The notes under the pieces are model-generated. The model did no database searches. It saw nothing but the letters and a program-made list of their open reading frames with translations, and was not told the origin of the DNA. This document shows positions 1 to 11,820 of a stretch of 64,000 bases of DNA, in pieces. The DNA is from Angiostrongylus vasorum (Eukaryota; Nematoda; Chromadorea; Rhabditida; Metastrongylidae). Every line of letters begins with the position of its first letter. Positions within the stretch are counted from its first letter, which is position 1. The translations under genes and the position numbers were made by a program. The stretch spans positions 1,488,001-1,552,000 of the forward strand of contig JADANN010000099.1 of NCBI GenBank assembly GCA_018806985.1, in the 5' to 3' direction.

Positions 1-129
1 AAATTCGCTAGCGGTAATATACACTTCTTCAAACACTCGCTGTCTTTCTCATCAGAGAGCGCTCCTGGAACACCGAAATTGATGATAGTTAAATATATAT
101 AGTGCATTTATTGTTATTATATTATTTGT

Positions 130-350
130 GTAACTCATTAGCACATCTACTGTATGGATCCCAGCACTTCTTACTTTCATTTCGTTTTACTGGCACTCAT
201 CGACGACAATGGTCTTGGAACACTTCGCATCTTGTTTCAGCTGCTGCTTGAGGACTTCGTGTTCCTTATGAATGTAATAAAATGCTGGCCGAGTGAATTC
301 TTGCAGTCCTGGAGATAGTCAGGCTAAGGCGTTTCCAGGTGGATTGGACC
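130..350 (-). repeat. SINE-like family B, partial
   Basis: This is the 3' part of family B in reverse orientation. It matches the tails of the copies at 13335-13705 and 27497-27858 through the segments 'ggatcccagcacttct' and 'gctgctgcttgagga'. The tRNA-like head is missing, so this copy is truncated. Confidence 0.55.
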
Positions 351-972
351 ATGAATGCCGAAAAGTAGTCCGCCATGCTGCATAATGAAAGCAAGCCAGT
401 ATTAGTGCGTGCGAAGATATCAAAGATCAGATTTTCATGCAGGATAGCGCTCCTACAAATTATAATATTTTTTGTTCGTGAATAGCTAAATATTTACTAC
501 ACTGGGAGATGTATGGATTGTCGTGGTCTACATGAGTGAGCACAGGAAGACCTGATCTAACATCCTACGACTCTTTTTCTTTGCGGTTGGTCGGATAAGT
601 CTGCTCTAACAAACCTATGACTTTAGAAGAACTCTGAGGTCGAATACGAGAAGTTGTATTCCATTTCATAAGAGTTCCTGGTGAAATCAATTGATGCAGT
701 TCCAAAGGTCAATTAAGGTAGCGAATGTTGGTGCCCACATCGATGTTCAACACGCTAGCGACGACGCCTAATCTCGAGTTTGTTACGGACTGGACGACAC
801 AATTTTCAGCCATTGTGAAATAGCCGTTTTTTTGAACATAAAGGCTAGTTTTTCGATAACTAGAGAACTTTGTGAGTTGTGAACTTGAATTCATGAATGG
901 ATTGTAGAGAAGACTTTGCTCTATCGTTCTACGAGCATGAACGATATTTCTGGTGCTATTTACAATGTGTTC
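351..972. other. no gene seen
   Basis: Only short shadow frames are present. I see no splice-compatible exon and no repeat that I can match inside the window. Confidence 0.5.
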
Positions 973-1661
973 CACAGATCTCCCTCATATGGGGGATCTC
1001 GAGCGTGCTAGTTGCAAGGCTACGTGGCGCGGCCCCAGGTGGCGGATAAGGGGTTAATCGCGGAACAAAAGCGACCTTTGCTTCCCTGAGACGCAGGCGG
1101 AGCCAGCGGAAGGAGTCCCTGTTTCTGCTGCGCCGATTTGACACATACTTTCTGTACTTGCTAGGCATATTCATGCATGCGTGTGTGGGTGCGTTCTCGC
1201 TTATGCGGATTGTATTCTACGAGTCAATTCGGCCCAAAGCCTGCAAGCAACTGACAGGAAGGTATATGGAGGGCGGTTAGGAGTCGCCTCCAACAAATAA
1301 ACTCCATGTCCACTCTGGGAGTGCCTGGCAAGCTACCCGTAAGCTATACGTGGGTATCAAAATGCTGAACACAGAAAAAAAAACGGGCCTCATTCTCCTG
1401 ACCCAGAAAGAGCCCCCCCAAATTCGCAGCGTTGGTAGGACAAGTACGGAGAGGCTGCTAAAATCCCAGGGCTAATGCAGGGTGCCTGGATTACAAAGAA
1501 CTACGGTGACGATCCGTACTTACAACGCACGTACACTTGCATCCGAGTCTTCGATAGAAGACTTGCCCATGCAAGCAGGAAGAACAAGGTAAGACGTCAT
1601 CGGCCTGGCAGAAACGGGACGACGCCACCCATTCAAAGCCGTCTATGACACCGGAGAAGAA

Positions 1662-2303
1662 TTGTTCCTCGGAACATGCGACAGCAGAATAGTCGGCGGT
1701 GTCGGCGTTCTCGTCAACACGAGTTTGTCCATGAACATCGATTCATTCGAACAGCTTACAATCCGAATCGGACGTTTACGATTAAAAAGCTGTGGATCAG
1801 TACCGGCTTTGAGAATCTTCGTCGCTTACGCACCGGCATCAAACTATGACGAAGAAGAAGTCGAAGCGTTCTATATGGACTTGGAGAAGTTCTACAGAAA
1901 AGGCCATACATTCTTCAAGGTCATCATTGGAGATTTCAACGCCAAGATTGGACCAAGAAGGACGTCTGAAGAACGTCACATTGGATCCCACGGATTAGAA
2001 TGGAACAAACAAGGTGAGGGGCTATCTGAGTTTATCATGCCGACCAAGACCATCTATGGTAACTCACAATTCCAGAAGCCCCACTGGCAACGCTGGACGT
2101 GGGAGTCTCCCAATGGAGAGTACCATAACGAAATAGACCAAGTCATAGTAAATAGAAGGTTTTGCCTAACCGATGTCGTTGTTGTCCCAAAATTCTACAC
2201 GGGATCAGACCATCGTCTCCCGCGGAAAGGAGAAAAAAGCCGCCAAATTCAAAAAACCGATTTCCCAGAACCACCACATTCTGGGACTTATTCAGCTCAT
2301 TAG
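1662..2303 (+). pseudogene. RTE endonuclease domain fragment
   Basis: This 213-codon frame encodes the core of the endonuclease that nicks target DNA for RTE retrotransposition. Motifs seen are GGVGVLVN near its start, IGDFNAKIG around 1927-1950 and TGSDHR at 2199-2216, where D and H are the catalytic pair of the apurinic-endonuclease fold. The upstream catalytic part ([12 protein letters not shown], near 1605-1630) is in another frame because a base is missing near 1552 compared with the right-hand copy. The frame ends by a deletion just after the SDH motif. The first methionine is only the first in-frame ATG, not a true start. Confidence 0.8.
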
Positions 2304-2383
2304 TCGGCTGTTGAGAAGATGCCGTTGTCGATAACATCGACAAAGAATACGATCGGCTCATTCAACATCTTCACCTTAGCGCT

Positions 2384-2719
2384 ATGAAAACTGAGAGCTC
2401 GAAAGTCACCAAAAGACGTCTGTCTCTAGAAAAACTTGAGCTGATACACCAGTGTGGAATCGCACGAGCTGCAGACAACCGCGAACTAACGTCCGAACTT
2501 GCAAAACAATGCAGACAGGCGATAAAAGAAGATCTTAAAGAGAGAAGAGCAGCAGTAATGGTCGAAGCTGCTGGGAGAAAGCATTCGCAAAGCACACCGA
2601 AGATACTCCAATTACATGAACAAGATGATTGCACTCCGACGCCCAGACGGAACAGTTACAGCGTCCAGAAAGGCAATGGAGAAAATCATTCACGAATACT
2701 GCTCAGATCTCTTCCATAG
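2384..2719 (+). pseudogene. RTE linker between endonuclease and RT, fragment
   Basis: The frame contains SKVTKRRLSLEKLELI and ELAKQCRQAIKEDLKERRAA, the conserved helical linker of this RTE protein. The same segment occurs in the minus-strand copy at 62017-62215. It runs out of frame near 2560 and stops at 2719. Its partner segments before and after are in different frames. Confidence 0.75.
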
Positions 2720-2775
2720 CCACACCCGCCTTCCGTCACAGGAAATAACAGAGGATGGATATGTTGTACCAGAAG

Positions 2776-3330
2776 GGTGACCTACACGATGTAGGCAGCT
2801 ATCGTCCAATCTACTTGTTGTCTGTCGTCTAAAAGCTTTTCACTCGAGTCATCCTAAACAGGATTGACAGAACACTGGACGAAGGACAGCCATGTGAGCA
2901 AGCAGGATTTCGAAAAGGATTTAGTACGATGGACCACATCCACGCGATAACAAGGCTCATTGAAGTATCGCGAGAGTACAAAAGACTGCTCTGCCTCACT
3001 TTCATCGATTTACAGAAGGCCTTTGATTCAACTGAGACAGAAGCAGTCATGGAAGCCCTTTATACTCAAGGAGTCCCTACTCAGTACATAAAGATTCTTC
3101 GTGAGCTGTACAAAAATTTCACAACCAAGATATCACCATTCTACAATGATATTAACATTGACGTCAAAACAGGAGTTAGGCAAGGCGATACCATCTCGTC
3201 AAAATTACTTACCGCCACCCTCCAGAACGTCATGCGAACTTTGGAATGGGATAATATGGGAGTGAAAATCGATGATCGGCATACATCATCTTCGCTTTGC
3301 TGATGACATCATCCTTATAACACCAAACAT
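2776..3330 (+). pseudogene. RTE reverse transcriptase core, broken
   Basis: Reading from KKGDLHDVG, the frame gives the RT fingers (TRVILNRIDRTLDEGQPC, AGFRKGFSTMD), motif A (CLTFIDLQKAFD, about 2992-3030) and GVRQGDTIS. A stop interrupts it early, near 2830. The catalytic FADD box follows at 3296-3307 but lies in the next frame, since the frame carrying motif A ends at 3303. RT activity is lost, although both catalytic motifs survive at the DNA level. Confidence 0.82.
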
Positions 3331-3513
3331 TAACCAAGCGGAACGTATACTTGCGACTTTGATAAAGCCTGTGGAAAGATTGGTCTTCGACTAAATCCCA
3401 CGAAAACGATGTTCATGAGGAACAGATTGGTTTCGTATGCCCCATTCACGCTCAACGGAACGAATATCTCCGAATGCTCAAGTTAGGTCTGTCTAGGTCG
3501 GGAATTCAATACG

Positions 3514-4098
3514 ATGAACGACTTAGCTACAGAGCTGAGCAGAAGGAAACAAGTGACCTGGGGAGCTTTCAAGAGCATCGAGGATGTAGTGAAGAGAAGA
3601 AAAACGTTCGACTCCGTGCCCACCTTTTTCGACTCAGCGGTACTTGCTGCCCTAACGTATGCGTCAGAAACCTGGTCGCTGCGTAAGCAGGATGAAAGAC
3701 CACTCAACGTTATCGAACGCACAGTCGAAAGGACGATGCTAGGAGTATCCCGTTCCACACAAGTGAGAGGAGGGATCCGAAGCTGCGACTTGCGTCAACG
3801 ATCAAAAATCAAAGATGCCGTTCTGTACGCCAAACTGTCGAAGATAAGGTGGGCCGGACACCTAATGCGTATGAATGACAACCGATGGACAAGAGCCGTT
3901 AGTGACTGGATTCCTCGGGATGTCAAACGTACTGCAGGAAGACCACTGACCCGATAGTCAGAGTTCTTCACGAGGAGCCTAGAAGAAAGGTATGATGCTC
4001 TACGAGTCCCTATAGCGAGCAGAACCCACTGGGCTACTCTTGTACGCGACAAGGAAAAAGTGGAAGATTTACATGCGCCCGCTCGAGTCACCCGATGA
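3514..4098 (+). pseudogene. RTE C-terminal region
   Basis: The frame runs from MNDLATELSRRKQ through ALTYASETW and RWAGHLMRMN to GRPLTR, then meets one in-frame stop at 3955-3957. It continues as EERYDALRVP and THWATLVRDK to a final stop at 4096-4098. This is the thumb and C-terminal region shared by nematode RTE proteins. Apart from the single stop, it is the best preserved part of the left copy. Confidence 0.8.
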
Positions 4099-4128
4099 TC
4101 AACGGGACTACAGGTGATACAGGTGATT

Positions 4129-4270
4129 TGACACTTGACACTTGAAAGGCCCGTCCTCACTGGTTGTGGAGGCCCCAGCACAATTACCATTTATCGCAGA
4201 CATGCTGGTTAAGCCATCGTGGTTCCCTGGAATCCCGAGGTTAGCCTGGCCAAAGTCTGCCCCGATACAG
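4129..4270 (-). repeat. family D repeat, 5'-truncated
   Basis: This is the 3' 140 bp of family D. It begins with the reverse of its heptamer tail ('acacttgacacttga') and matches the 3' ends of the copies at 19342-19733 and 22264-22616. It directly abuts the 3' end of the RTE copy. Loss of the 5' part fits retroposition. Confidence 0.6.
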
Positions 4271-4760
4271 GTGATTTACTATGTGTTACCATGGTTCCTC
4301 ATGGAACTACACTACGAGCAGCCTTTGAAGACGTTTTGCAACTTATGTATCTCCACTTGAATTTTTCTACGAGCACACTCTATATTATAACTACCATTCA
4401 CTGAAGTAAGTAGAATTCTAGCAATCGATTAGCACCCCAATTCCTGGATAACGAATTCGTTCGGAAAACGGTTTTTTTGTATATTTCTAATAGCAGAACA
4501 GAGCTTTTCCCCAACAATGCCGTGTATAACATCTATGATCTGTAAATTATCAAGTGACATAGAATAAAATAGTTCTATGTGTTGGAATAAACCACCGGAA
4601 AGAAAATAAGGCCCATAGGTGTCCTTCCGCCCACTCCCTCAAAACATGACTGTTGTAGGTGTCGCTCGTCGCGAAAGCATTAGATGAAAGCGAATACCAT
4701 TCGCTCTTTCCTTATATCCTTTTCTTAAGGAAAGTTTTGGAAATAAAAGAATTTCAAAAC
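4271..4760. other. no gene seen
   Basis: AT-rich sequence without a supported exon or recognisable repeat. Confidence 0.45.
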
Positions 4761-5110
4761 GAAAATAGAACGTCACGAGCACGGTGCTGGTTCGATCCTG
4801 TTCTTGGCTCAGTATGCTTTTCGTCTATCCTGAGTTGGGAAATAGGTACCAGACTTGTACTGGGAAAAAAAATTTCACTCTCTGAAATCCACGTGAGAAC
4901 GCACCAGACCGGTTATCTCCCCACACTTTACGGTAAATCGACTCCACCAGTATTCATCGCCATCCATGACGGAAGGAAAATGCTCACCTAGCAGCCGAGC
5001 TCCAATAGAAAATGTTCTAAAGCCTTTGTGGATGGTTCGTGCGAGGAACCGAATCGAATGCAAGAATTGTTGGGGCCCGCAAGTAGATGTGAGAAACGGG
5101 CCGCGTAAAA
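4761..5110 (+). repeat. SINE-like family B
   Basis: It begins inside the tRNA-like head (B-box-like 'ctggttcgatcctg'). It continues with the central domain ('gaaataggtaccagacttg') and the family B tail ('ccgaatcgaatgcaagaa'). Confidence 0.65.
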
Positions 5111-5180
5111 TAAATAAGAAGAGAAAAATAATAAAACAAAGAGGTTAAAATAAAGAGGATAGAAGGAGCTGAGAGATAGA

Positions 5181-5330
5181 ACGCGTTAGCCTCAGGAAAG
5201 GGTAATAGCGCGCTGGTTCCCCACCGCAGACACCTGCGGTCCCGAATTTTGCAAATATCTCAGCATCATTGTGGTTGAGTCACTACCTTGCCGTGAAAAT
5301 TGTAATAGGTAGTAAGTAAAAACTTAACAA
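5181..5330 (-). repeat. family C half element
   Basis: It carries the tRNA-like block ('gggtaatagcgcgctggttcccc') and the end 'gcaaatatctcagcatcatt' followed by 'gtaataggtagtaagtaa'. It is one arm of family C, inverted relative to the copy at 18736. Confidence 0.65.
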
Positions 5331-5371
5331 GGAGGGCGTTTTTAATAACCTTTGTTTAAATGACAAGAAGG

Positions 5372-5640
5372 ATAAAACTTTCGGCGTTGATCAATCCCTG
5401 AGGGATGCATAATGCATTCGACTTCATTAAACATCGTTAGAGGTGATTGAATGCATATCTGGACTTTACAATGACTCACGGTGGCCTACGATGTTTCCAC
5501 TCCGTGTTGCTATCCTTCCAGAGAAGTTTGGTACCGATTTGCCGACTCCGGAGCGATGGAAGGCTTAATGAGCCTGGGGGCGCGGGATCCAACCCATGTG
5601 CATTGCAGAGTGCCTGTAACCACTGTGGTACATTCGCCTC
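5372..5640 (-). repeat. SINE-like family A
   Basis: A full-length reverse copy. It reads tail 'cggcgttgatcaatccctga', central domain 'tttggtaccgatttgccgac' and head near 5600-5640. Its head end abuts a short TA-rich stretch (5643-5657). Confidence 0.75.
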
Positions 5641-5660
5641 CTACTGTATATATTACACAG

Positions 5661-6033
5661 AGGCTGCAGATAGCTCAGTGGTAGTGATGCCGGTCATAAA
5701 GAGCACGATACAGCTTCAATCCTCTTCGGGCTAACCAAGCCTCTCATCCCTCCAGGGTCGGGAAATTGGTACGGGACTTGTCCGGGAAAAAATAACTATC
5801 TGCAATTCAATTAGGAACGCTTTAAACCGGCTATCTCAGGACTCCAGGGAGAATCCACTCGACCAGTATTCTAAGACGCTCAAGATGAAGTGAAAAATTC
5901 TCAAGAAGCACCCAAAGCTACACGTAAAAGTTGGGGGAGCTTCGTGGACAATGGATGCATAGAAACAATCGAATGTGAGTGGTGCTGGAATCCGCACAGT
6001 AGACGACGTGAAGATTGGTCATATAATATATAT
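5661..6033 (+). repeat. SINE-like family B, near full length
   Basis: The tRNA-like head contains an A-box-like 'agatagctcagtggtagtg'. The shared central domain is 'tcgggaaattggtacggga', and the family B tail ends in 'ccgcacagtagacg'. Confidence 0.75.
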
Positions 6034-6051
6034 CATTGTATATGTATATAT

Positions 6052-6208
6052 CCCCAATTAGATTGCAGACAGTGAATTTTCGTGGACAAGTCTGCTACCA
6101 ATTTCCAGACTCTAGTGGGATGACAGGCTCGGTGAGCCTGGTGCGGGATCGAACCAGCACCGTGCACGTGATTATTGGCATCACTACTACTGTGATATCC
6201 GCCTCGCA
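6052..6208 (-). repeat. SINE-like family B, head half
   Basis: A reverse copy with the central domain ('aagtctgctaccaatttcc') and head ('gggatcgaaccagcaccgtg'). The tail is missing. Confidence 0.65.
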
Positions 6209-6258
6209 CCTCATATATGTATATGTACGTATATATGTATATATATATATATATTTAG
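6209..6258. repeat. TA/TG-rich microsatellite
   Basis: A run of tatatg/tatata units that directly abuts the head end of the reverse family B copy. Confidence 0.7.
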
Positions 6259-6879
6259 AGAAAGAACATATCAATAACGCCTTTGTTCATGGACAAAAGG
6301 AAATCTTCCTTCTCTCAGGAACTTCGATAGCATGAATCTACTTCCACTGAGGAACCCTAGAGGCTGCGTGACATAAGTGTGTCCCGTTAAAGATTAAATG
6401 AAGAAAGAAGTGCTCATGTACAGTTGAAAAGAGATAGGCTAATCCCCTAGTTAACAGTCTTTTCCCTATGCTCCATCAGCAGGGTGCAGGAAAAACGAGG
6501 TCAGGGGACTAATTCCGGTGTTCACCATTTTTCCTACTGTTGCACGTACGAAAAAACGAGGTAGGGCCAACCTCTAAAAAAGTTAAGAAAACTTTGGAAC
6601 GAATGGAAACAGAAGAACGTCGCAAGATCCATACTCCAACCCACAAATTTCAATGAGAGGGAGGATGAGAGGCGATCATTCACAACGACTCAAAATTCCG
6701 GGTGTCCTCTTAACGTTCGATGTGAAAGTCTTCCACTGAATCGATTTATAACGGAATAGACTAAATTATTCTAGGTCGGAATTTCTAACCATCCTATGTT
6801 GCTACTCATTCAAAGATCTATACGAGAGGCGGTTATCGTCTTCTTTGAGAAACATGCTTTTTTCGCATCAGCAAGAGGG
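6259..6879. other. no gene seen
   Basis: I see no supported exon and no repeat with another copy in the window. The last part may be the unrecognisable start of the old RTE relic that follows. Confidence 0.4.
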
Positions 6880-8290
6880 GGTCACAAAATCAAATGAGTA
6901 AAATTCCAAAACGGTCGTCAACTGGAGGGATTTTGGTGGGAAAATAACAGTCTTAAACCTCCTGGACTTACAAGACGTGGTTAATCACCCTCCGATTCTC
7001 AGACAGAGTGGTCACTACATCAACAGCTGCACTGGAAAAGATCATTCTCAGCGCTCTAATATCTTCAACAAACATGTACTTCTTCATCAGCATCAAACCA
7101 TAAAATGGGTGTTTCCTCCCTAACGACTATCTATTCCAGAATCGGAGTTGTTTTCTTGTTAGCAACGAGTAAAACAGCACTCTTAGGTGAGAAGATTTCA
7201 CTTCAACATCTAAACAGCTCACCGTCAGACCTCATAAACGCACTACTGCCCCCCTTCTTTCATAAGTCACTCTATTCAGCGGAAATCGATCACGACATTG
7301 ATTACACTCTAATTTGGTTGCTTTCTATTCTTCACATTCTTCGACATCAGTAACCTGTGCTTAATATTGGTAGAACATTCTACAGAAACAACGGTGGAAG
7401 CGTGCAAGATTTAGAAAGGGATTCAGCAGTTAGAATGATATCGATGAACTTCACAGAAGTTCTGCGACAATATAAGAGAGCGCTTTTTCTAAGTGTTCTG
7501 TTCCCAAAGGTCATTCATTAGCCAGTAATGAATTTACGATCACAATTTCACCATTATACGACGAGTTTATTGGCGGTAAAAAGACAGGGATCCCAAAGAC
7601 GATACCAGCCGATACCACCTAAACGCAAGCGCTGATAACCACCCTGGAGAATGACGTGTGAAAACTGGGACGAAACTAGTGCTGGTCCGCCCCTATCGAC
7701 GACGATTGCAAAGCATTGTATCGAGCTGGATTCCAATAAAATAATATTCGTGAGAAACTAATCATTTCTCGAGACCCATTCACGCTCAATAGCACGACCT
7801 TCTGCGAAAGCCCCAGTCACGTGGATCTGGATGACGAAATCAACGTGATGAATAACTTGGCGCCATATTTAAGTGGTCGGAAATAGGTGGCCTGAGCAGC
7901 TTACAAAAGCATCTAGAATATGGTGTAAAAGCTAACGATAAAGCGGTTCCGTAACTACGCTTTCCACTCTAGGATTCTCCTTGCTTTAACGTATGACTCG
8001 TTGTACAAGAGAGGTAAAAGCACGGTCAGCGTATTCGTGTGCGCATTCTAGACTTGGCATTGGGAATACTGCATATCGTACAAGTGAAAGAAGCTACTTG
8101 AAATAATGAGCTGTGATGGCCATCGGAAGTCAGGCACACTGCTGCATAAGTCAAAGAACCAAGTGAATTGGACACGAAATGCATCAAACAGCAAAAATTT
8201 GGTGGTTGATAGACCTAAGCCGTCGGGTGGGGCGACGTGACAAATGCACATCAAGAACATCGGAGACTTGATGATCAGGTTTCTTCATGA
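6880..8290 (+). pseudogene. ancient RTE relic
   Basis: Pieces in several frames align with the RTE protein in the right order. Examples are NSSPSDLINALLPPFF near 7215-7260 (matching PDRIRPEHLKNLPP), ARFRKGFSS near 7405 (AGFRKGFST), RDPFTLN near 7770 (YAPFTLNG), DEINVMNNLAPYLSGRK near 7835-7885 and RILLALTY near 7972-7990. Many stops and frameshifts separate them. It is much more diverged than the copies at the window ends, so it is an older insertion or a different RTE lineage. Confidence 0.6.
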
Positions 8291-9048
8291 AGATACTGGT
8301 TCATAAATGTGTGGCTCTTCGTGTCCAACAAAAGAATAGATCGCCACGGGCGACTGTGGAACTCCACAGAAACAAACAGAGAATTTGCTAGTGCATGCTT
8401 GGAAAATTTCACAGTCAACAAAACAAGCGATATGGACGGCAAAGAACACATTTTCGAAGGTTCTCCTGAGCTGCTTCACAGCGATAATTACCTCCAATAC
8501 AGATTGCACTGGTGATAAATACCTAGAAATGTAGCTGTAGTGTTACGTTGGTCCAGTGCTCGTAGGGTCAGTGCACGTAAAAAAGCTTGATTTATTAAAA
8601 CGAGGTGCACATTGTGTTGCAAGTTCTGACTGGATTCTCACCTTTCGAAACATTAAACTTACTTCAGCGCTGCAGAATAGACTACAACTGTAGGCGTGCT
8701 AACGCTCCTTCATCGCTATCTTAGGAACACAGAAATCGCAAAAACACGTGGTTCTCAACATCCATATTCTGATTCTGGTCTTTCCTATATCGAACGAATA
8801 AAACGTAAAATGCACCGAATATGCATTGAAAGCTTGGGATTGCGCTTGGTTTTTTACCAGACGTGGTGCGCATATTAAGATTGTTTCGACAAAATGTTTT
8901 TGTAAATTACTAAGTATAAAGAATAACTTCTCGTAGACAGTGTACGGCAAGACATATATGCTGGGGATAATACATGGATCAAATTCAAACTGTATAACAA
9001 ATGAACTCTGCGAAAAAAATTAAACAGACGGAAGGAAAACGGGGGGAG
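8291..9048. other. no gene seen
   Basis: Several frames of 60-80 codons overlap on both strands. None has splice context, a motif or a second copy. Confidence 0.45.
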
Positions 9049-9306
9049 GGGTGTAGCGCAGTGGTTAGAGGTGCCCTGCAAAAACATATGGGCTCGATCA
9101 CGCTCTCCTAGCCCACGAAGACTTCCATCCCTCCGGAGTTGGCAAATTGATACTAGAAATGTCTGAAAGGGAATTAGCAGTGAGTCGATATCGATAGGCC
9201 ATTGCAAGTAGAGGCCAGATATGCATTCAATCATCCTATAACTATGTTTATAGAAGTCAAATGCAAGGCGCATCCCGCACGGATTGATCAAAACTGGGAG
9301 CTTTTT
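9049..9306 (+). repeat. SINE-like family A
   Basis: The head 'gtgtagcgcagtggttagag' resembles a tRNA A box and 'gggctcgatca' a B box. The central domain and the tail ('ggattgatcaaaactgggag') follow. Confidence 0.75.
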
Positions 9307-9639
9307 TAGCTTTATATCGGCAAATACGGTCACTTATGGATTGAAGAATTATAAAGAAATGATGAAGTTCCAAATTGTGGCAGTGGGTAAAGACGATGCA
9401 GCAATGTCGAATTGATGTTCAGCACAAGCAGAATCAAGCAAGCTGGGAAGTTCGATTTTTTACATCCGTTAGCCCTAGGAGTATGTCCTTTAACTGAGCT
9501 GCCTTTGGTTATATTCTCGTATCTGGGAATGGGATCATACCAAAAGTCGGTGCTCTTGGTGATCCTCGGATCGACAAAAAAGAAAATACTTTTTCTTATG
9601 TTTCCATATAGATCTGGATGTGGCAACTAAAACCATAGA

Positions 9640-9870
9640 CAAATTTGCGTAAATCGTTGTTCGATGTCTTCGTCTTCAGCAGAGCCGATGATCCGAGTCG
9701 GTGGTCCAAATTTGTTCCTTTTTTTCGATGTGGCGTCTTCGTAGTCGTACCGAGACGGATCTTCTTCAATGAACACCGCACACATGAGGCATGCTCACCC
9801 GACAATACTCTTTTATACAAGGCGATTGTTGTTGATATGACTATCCCTATCCATAGAAAAAGTGTTTAAC
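9640..9870 (-). repeat. PLE terminal-repeat fragment
   Basis: About 230 bp shared with 11570-11820 in the same orientation, including 'agagccgatgat', 'gagtcggtgg' and 'gaacaccgcac'. It carries a degenerate hammerhead-like core at 9655-9688. The link to Penelope-like elements is by the motif and by likeness to the terminal repeats of the PLE at 33440-34805. Confidence 0.55.
9655..9688 (-). ncRNA. hammerhead-like motif, degenerate
   Basis: On the minus strand it reads CTGCTGA, then a stem II block AGACGAAGACATC, then GAAC. The hammerhead consensus is CUGANGA, stem II, GAAA. Two core positions differ, so activity is not expected. Confidence 0.35.
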
Positions 9871-11569
9871 GGTCGAAACATTGAGACGAACACAAGACAG
9901 CTAATTTACTTACATAAAACTCATGGATGAGCGAGAACGATATTCAAGCCCGCACTGAAATTCCGGATGAAAACTATCAACAACAGAAGTCAATTTGCTG
10001 ATTTGACTGCGACAATGTTTGGAAAAAGATTTTACTCTCCAAGCTTAATTACGGTTACGAATTAACACACGGAGTTTTTTCCATAGGTGTTGACCAGTGA
10101 GGGGGAAAGAACAAGTACTGTTTTGATCACAGTACGAAGGTTGTGAGGACACCAGCTGAGCACGGTTGTTGACATGGAGCAAATTTATAAATCGCATCAT
10201 TACGTTTCTGGATTTAACCCCTTCCCGAATGTTCAAAAAGACGCTATCTCGAAATCGTATTTGCATCAGGAGAAACATTGCACAACTAAGCTCCTCACTT
10301 GAAAACGACTGCCATTTCTAGATGAAGTTTCTCATCAGTGTGTCTCTTAAAGTTTTTCATGCCATTTCTTAGGTGCTACTATTAGTGTTTAAGCGAACTG
10401 ATTAAGTGATTAGCTATTGGATTAAAACAAAGCCACTACTAAATAAGGCTACTACTTTTCATGTAGGAAACCATGCTAAACAGAACGCCAAGTAACAGCC
10501 GAACAAAAGAATAATCAATTCAAAAAAGATAAAATGTGACTGTACCTGGGACAAAAAGATAGAAGTACTAGAGCTGAAATGAATGCCATTTTCAGCGTAT
10601 CTCGAAGAAGAAACTGGACGAACGAACACCACTAGGTCAAGGTCGTTGAACCAACTCCGTTGCTGTCGCCTTCCTGTGTAAAATCCCCGACTGACCTCAT
10701 TCGGTTTTCATTAACATTCGGCACCCATTTAGGATTAAGACGTCGCCATCAGTCGAGGCTGGTTCACCGTGTCGACACGGCCAGTGTTATTATAAATTAC
10801 CGACTGCTCCTATTCTTTTGCAAACAAAGGCAGTTCCGTCCGATATTAATAAAAGCACAATAAGAAGTGTGTATCAACAGCCATTGCTCGTCAAGAGCTT
10901 CGGTCTGATGTAATCAGAACAAAAGTAGGAAGTTCACTGCGTTGCTCATATCAGTAGGATAACTGGCAGGTTGGCATGATGCTTGAAATGGATCTGGAAT
11001 ATAAGACAATTAAAAGATGGTGAAAACAAAAAAATGCTACTCTTACTGGTGCAATGCCAACAGCTCAATGAAATTTTCACCCACCTCTATTGACGTCTCC
11101 GAAAAAAAAGCTCAAGGACTTGAACCGTTTTTAAAACCCAACTCATTAGTAGCCCACCTTCTCCAGTTGTTCATTGTGAATCTTGTTGCTTTCAACCGCT
11201 TTCGGAAAATGTGTTATAGCGGTCAGAGGAGTGGAAGAGGAAAACCGCGTTCAACTTGGCTCTAAATTTTCCAGTACTTTCTGTCCTGCAAACCGCGTAT
11301 GCCGATCGCTTCAACCATGCTCATTTCTCTTAGAAATTGACTACATTGACTTTATGCACTACATCATCTGGACAGCAAAACAACCTAAAGTGCCTATTAT
11401 CGGTCCATAACTGGCATGTCATCAGCTAGCAGAGTAAACATCACCATTTCGAGATTTGATTATTCTAGAGTCCTTTTAGACTTGTCACTAAAGTCAACTA
11501 CTATTCTTTCGCTTGACTACTATTCAATGTAACTGGTAGTTAACACAATGGAAACATGTTTTTGAATTG
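9871..11569. other. no gene seen
   Basis: 1.7 kb with only scattered short frames. I found no splice-linked exons, no repeat with a second copy and no RNA gene. Confidence 0.45.
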
Positions 11570-11820
11570 TTAAGTTTACACGAGGTTGATGTACAGATTT
11601 GTTCGGCTAGCATTTCGACGTCTTCATCCTCATCAGAGCCGATGATTGGAGTCGGTGGGCCACAGTTGTTCTTCTTCTCGATGCCGAGTCTTTGTTGTCG
11701 TACCAAGACGGACCTTCTTCAGCGAACACCGCACGAATGACCCATGCTCATCGGCAGCGCTCTTTTATGCAGGGGCGGTTGTTGTTGAATGGAAACAATT
11801 CTAGGGTGCGCAAAACGTTT
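11570..11820 (-). repeat. PLE terminal-repeat fragment
   Basis: Second copy of the 9640-9870 repeat. Downstream on the minus strand it carries 'aacctcgtgtaaac', which also recurs in the pair inside cdk-2 intron 3. It contains the hammerhead-like core at 11603-11642. Confidence 0.6.
11603..11642 (-). ncRNA. hammerhead-like motif with intact core and stem I
   Basis: On the minus strand the order is TCGGCT, CTGATGA, GGATGAAGACGTC, GAAA, TGCT, AGCCGA. CUGAUGA and GAAA match the hammerhead core exactly. TCGGCU and AGCCGA are perfect six-base complements placed where stem I should be. The block between A of GAAA and stem I is UGCU instead of CGUC, so the cleavage triplet is lost. Minimal hammerheads with a two-base-pair stem III are known from Penelope-like elements. 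That this is one of them is inference. Confidence 0.55.

Larger units (their letters stand above)
973..4128 (+). mobile_element. RTE-type non-LTR retrotransposon, decayed copy
   Basis: An element of about 3.2 kb whose order is a 5' leader, an apurinic-type endonuclease domain, a reverse transcriptase domain and a C-terminal region. The 5' end starts at a palindrome around the hexamer catatg (975-1000) that is shared with the inverted copy ending near 63622. The 3' end after the last stop (4096-4098) is the short tandem repeat 'acaggtgatacaggtgat', the kind of tail RTE elements carry. The frame breaks several times, and about 240 bp between endonuclease and RT are deleted near 2762-2776 relative to the right-hand copy. 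It is therefore dead. RTE elements move by target-primed reverse transcription. Confidence 0.88.
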
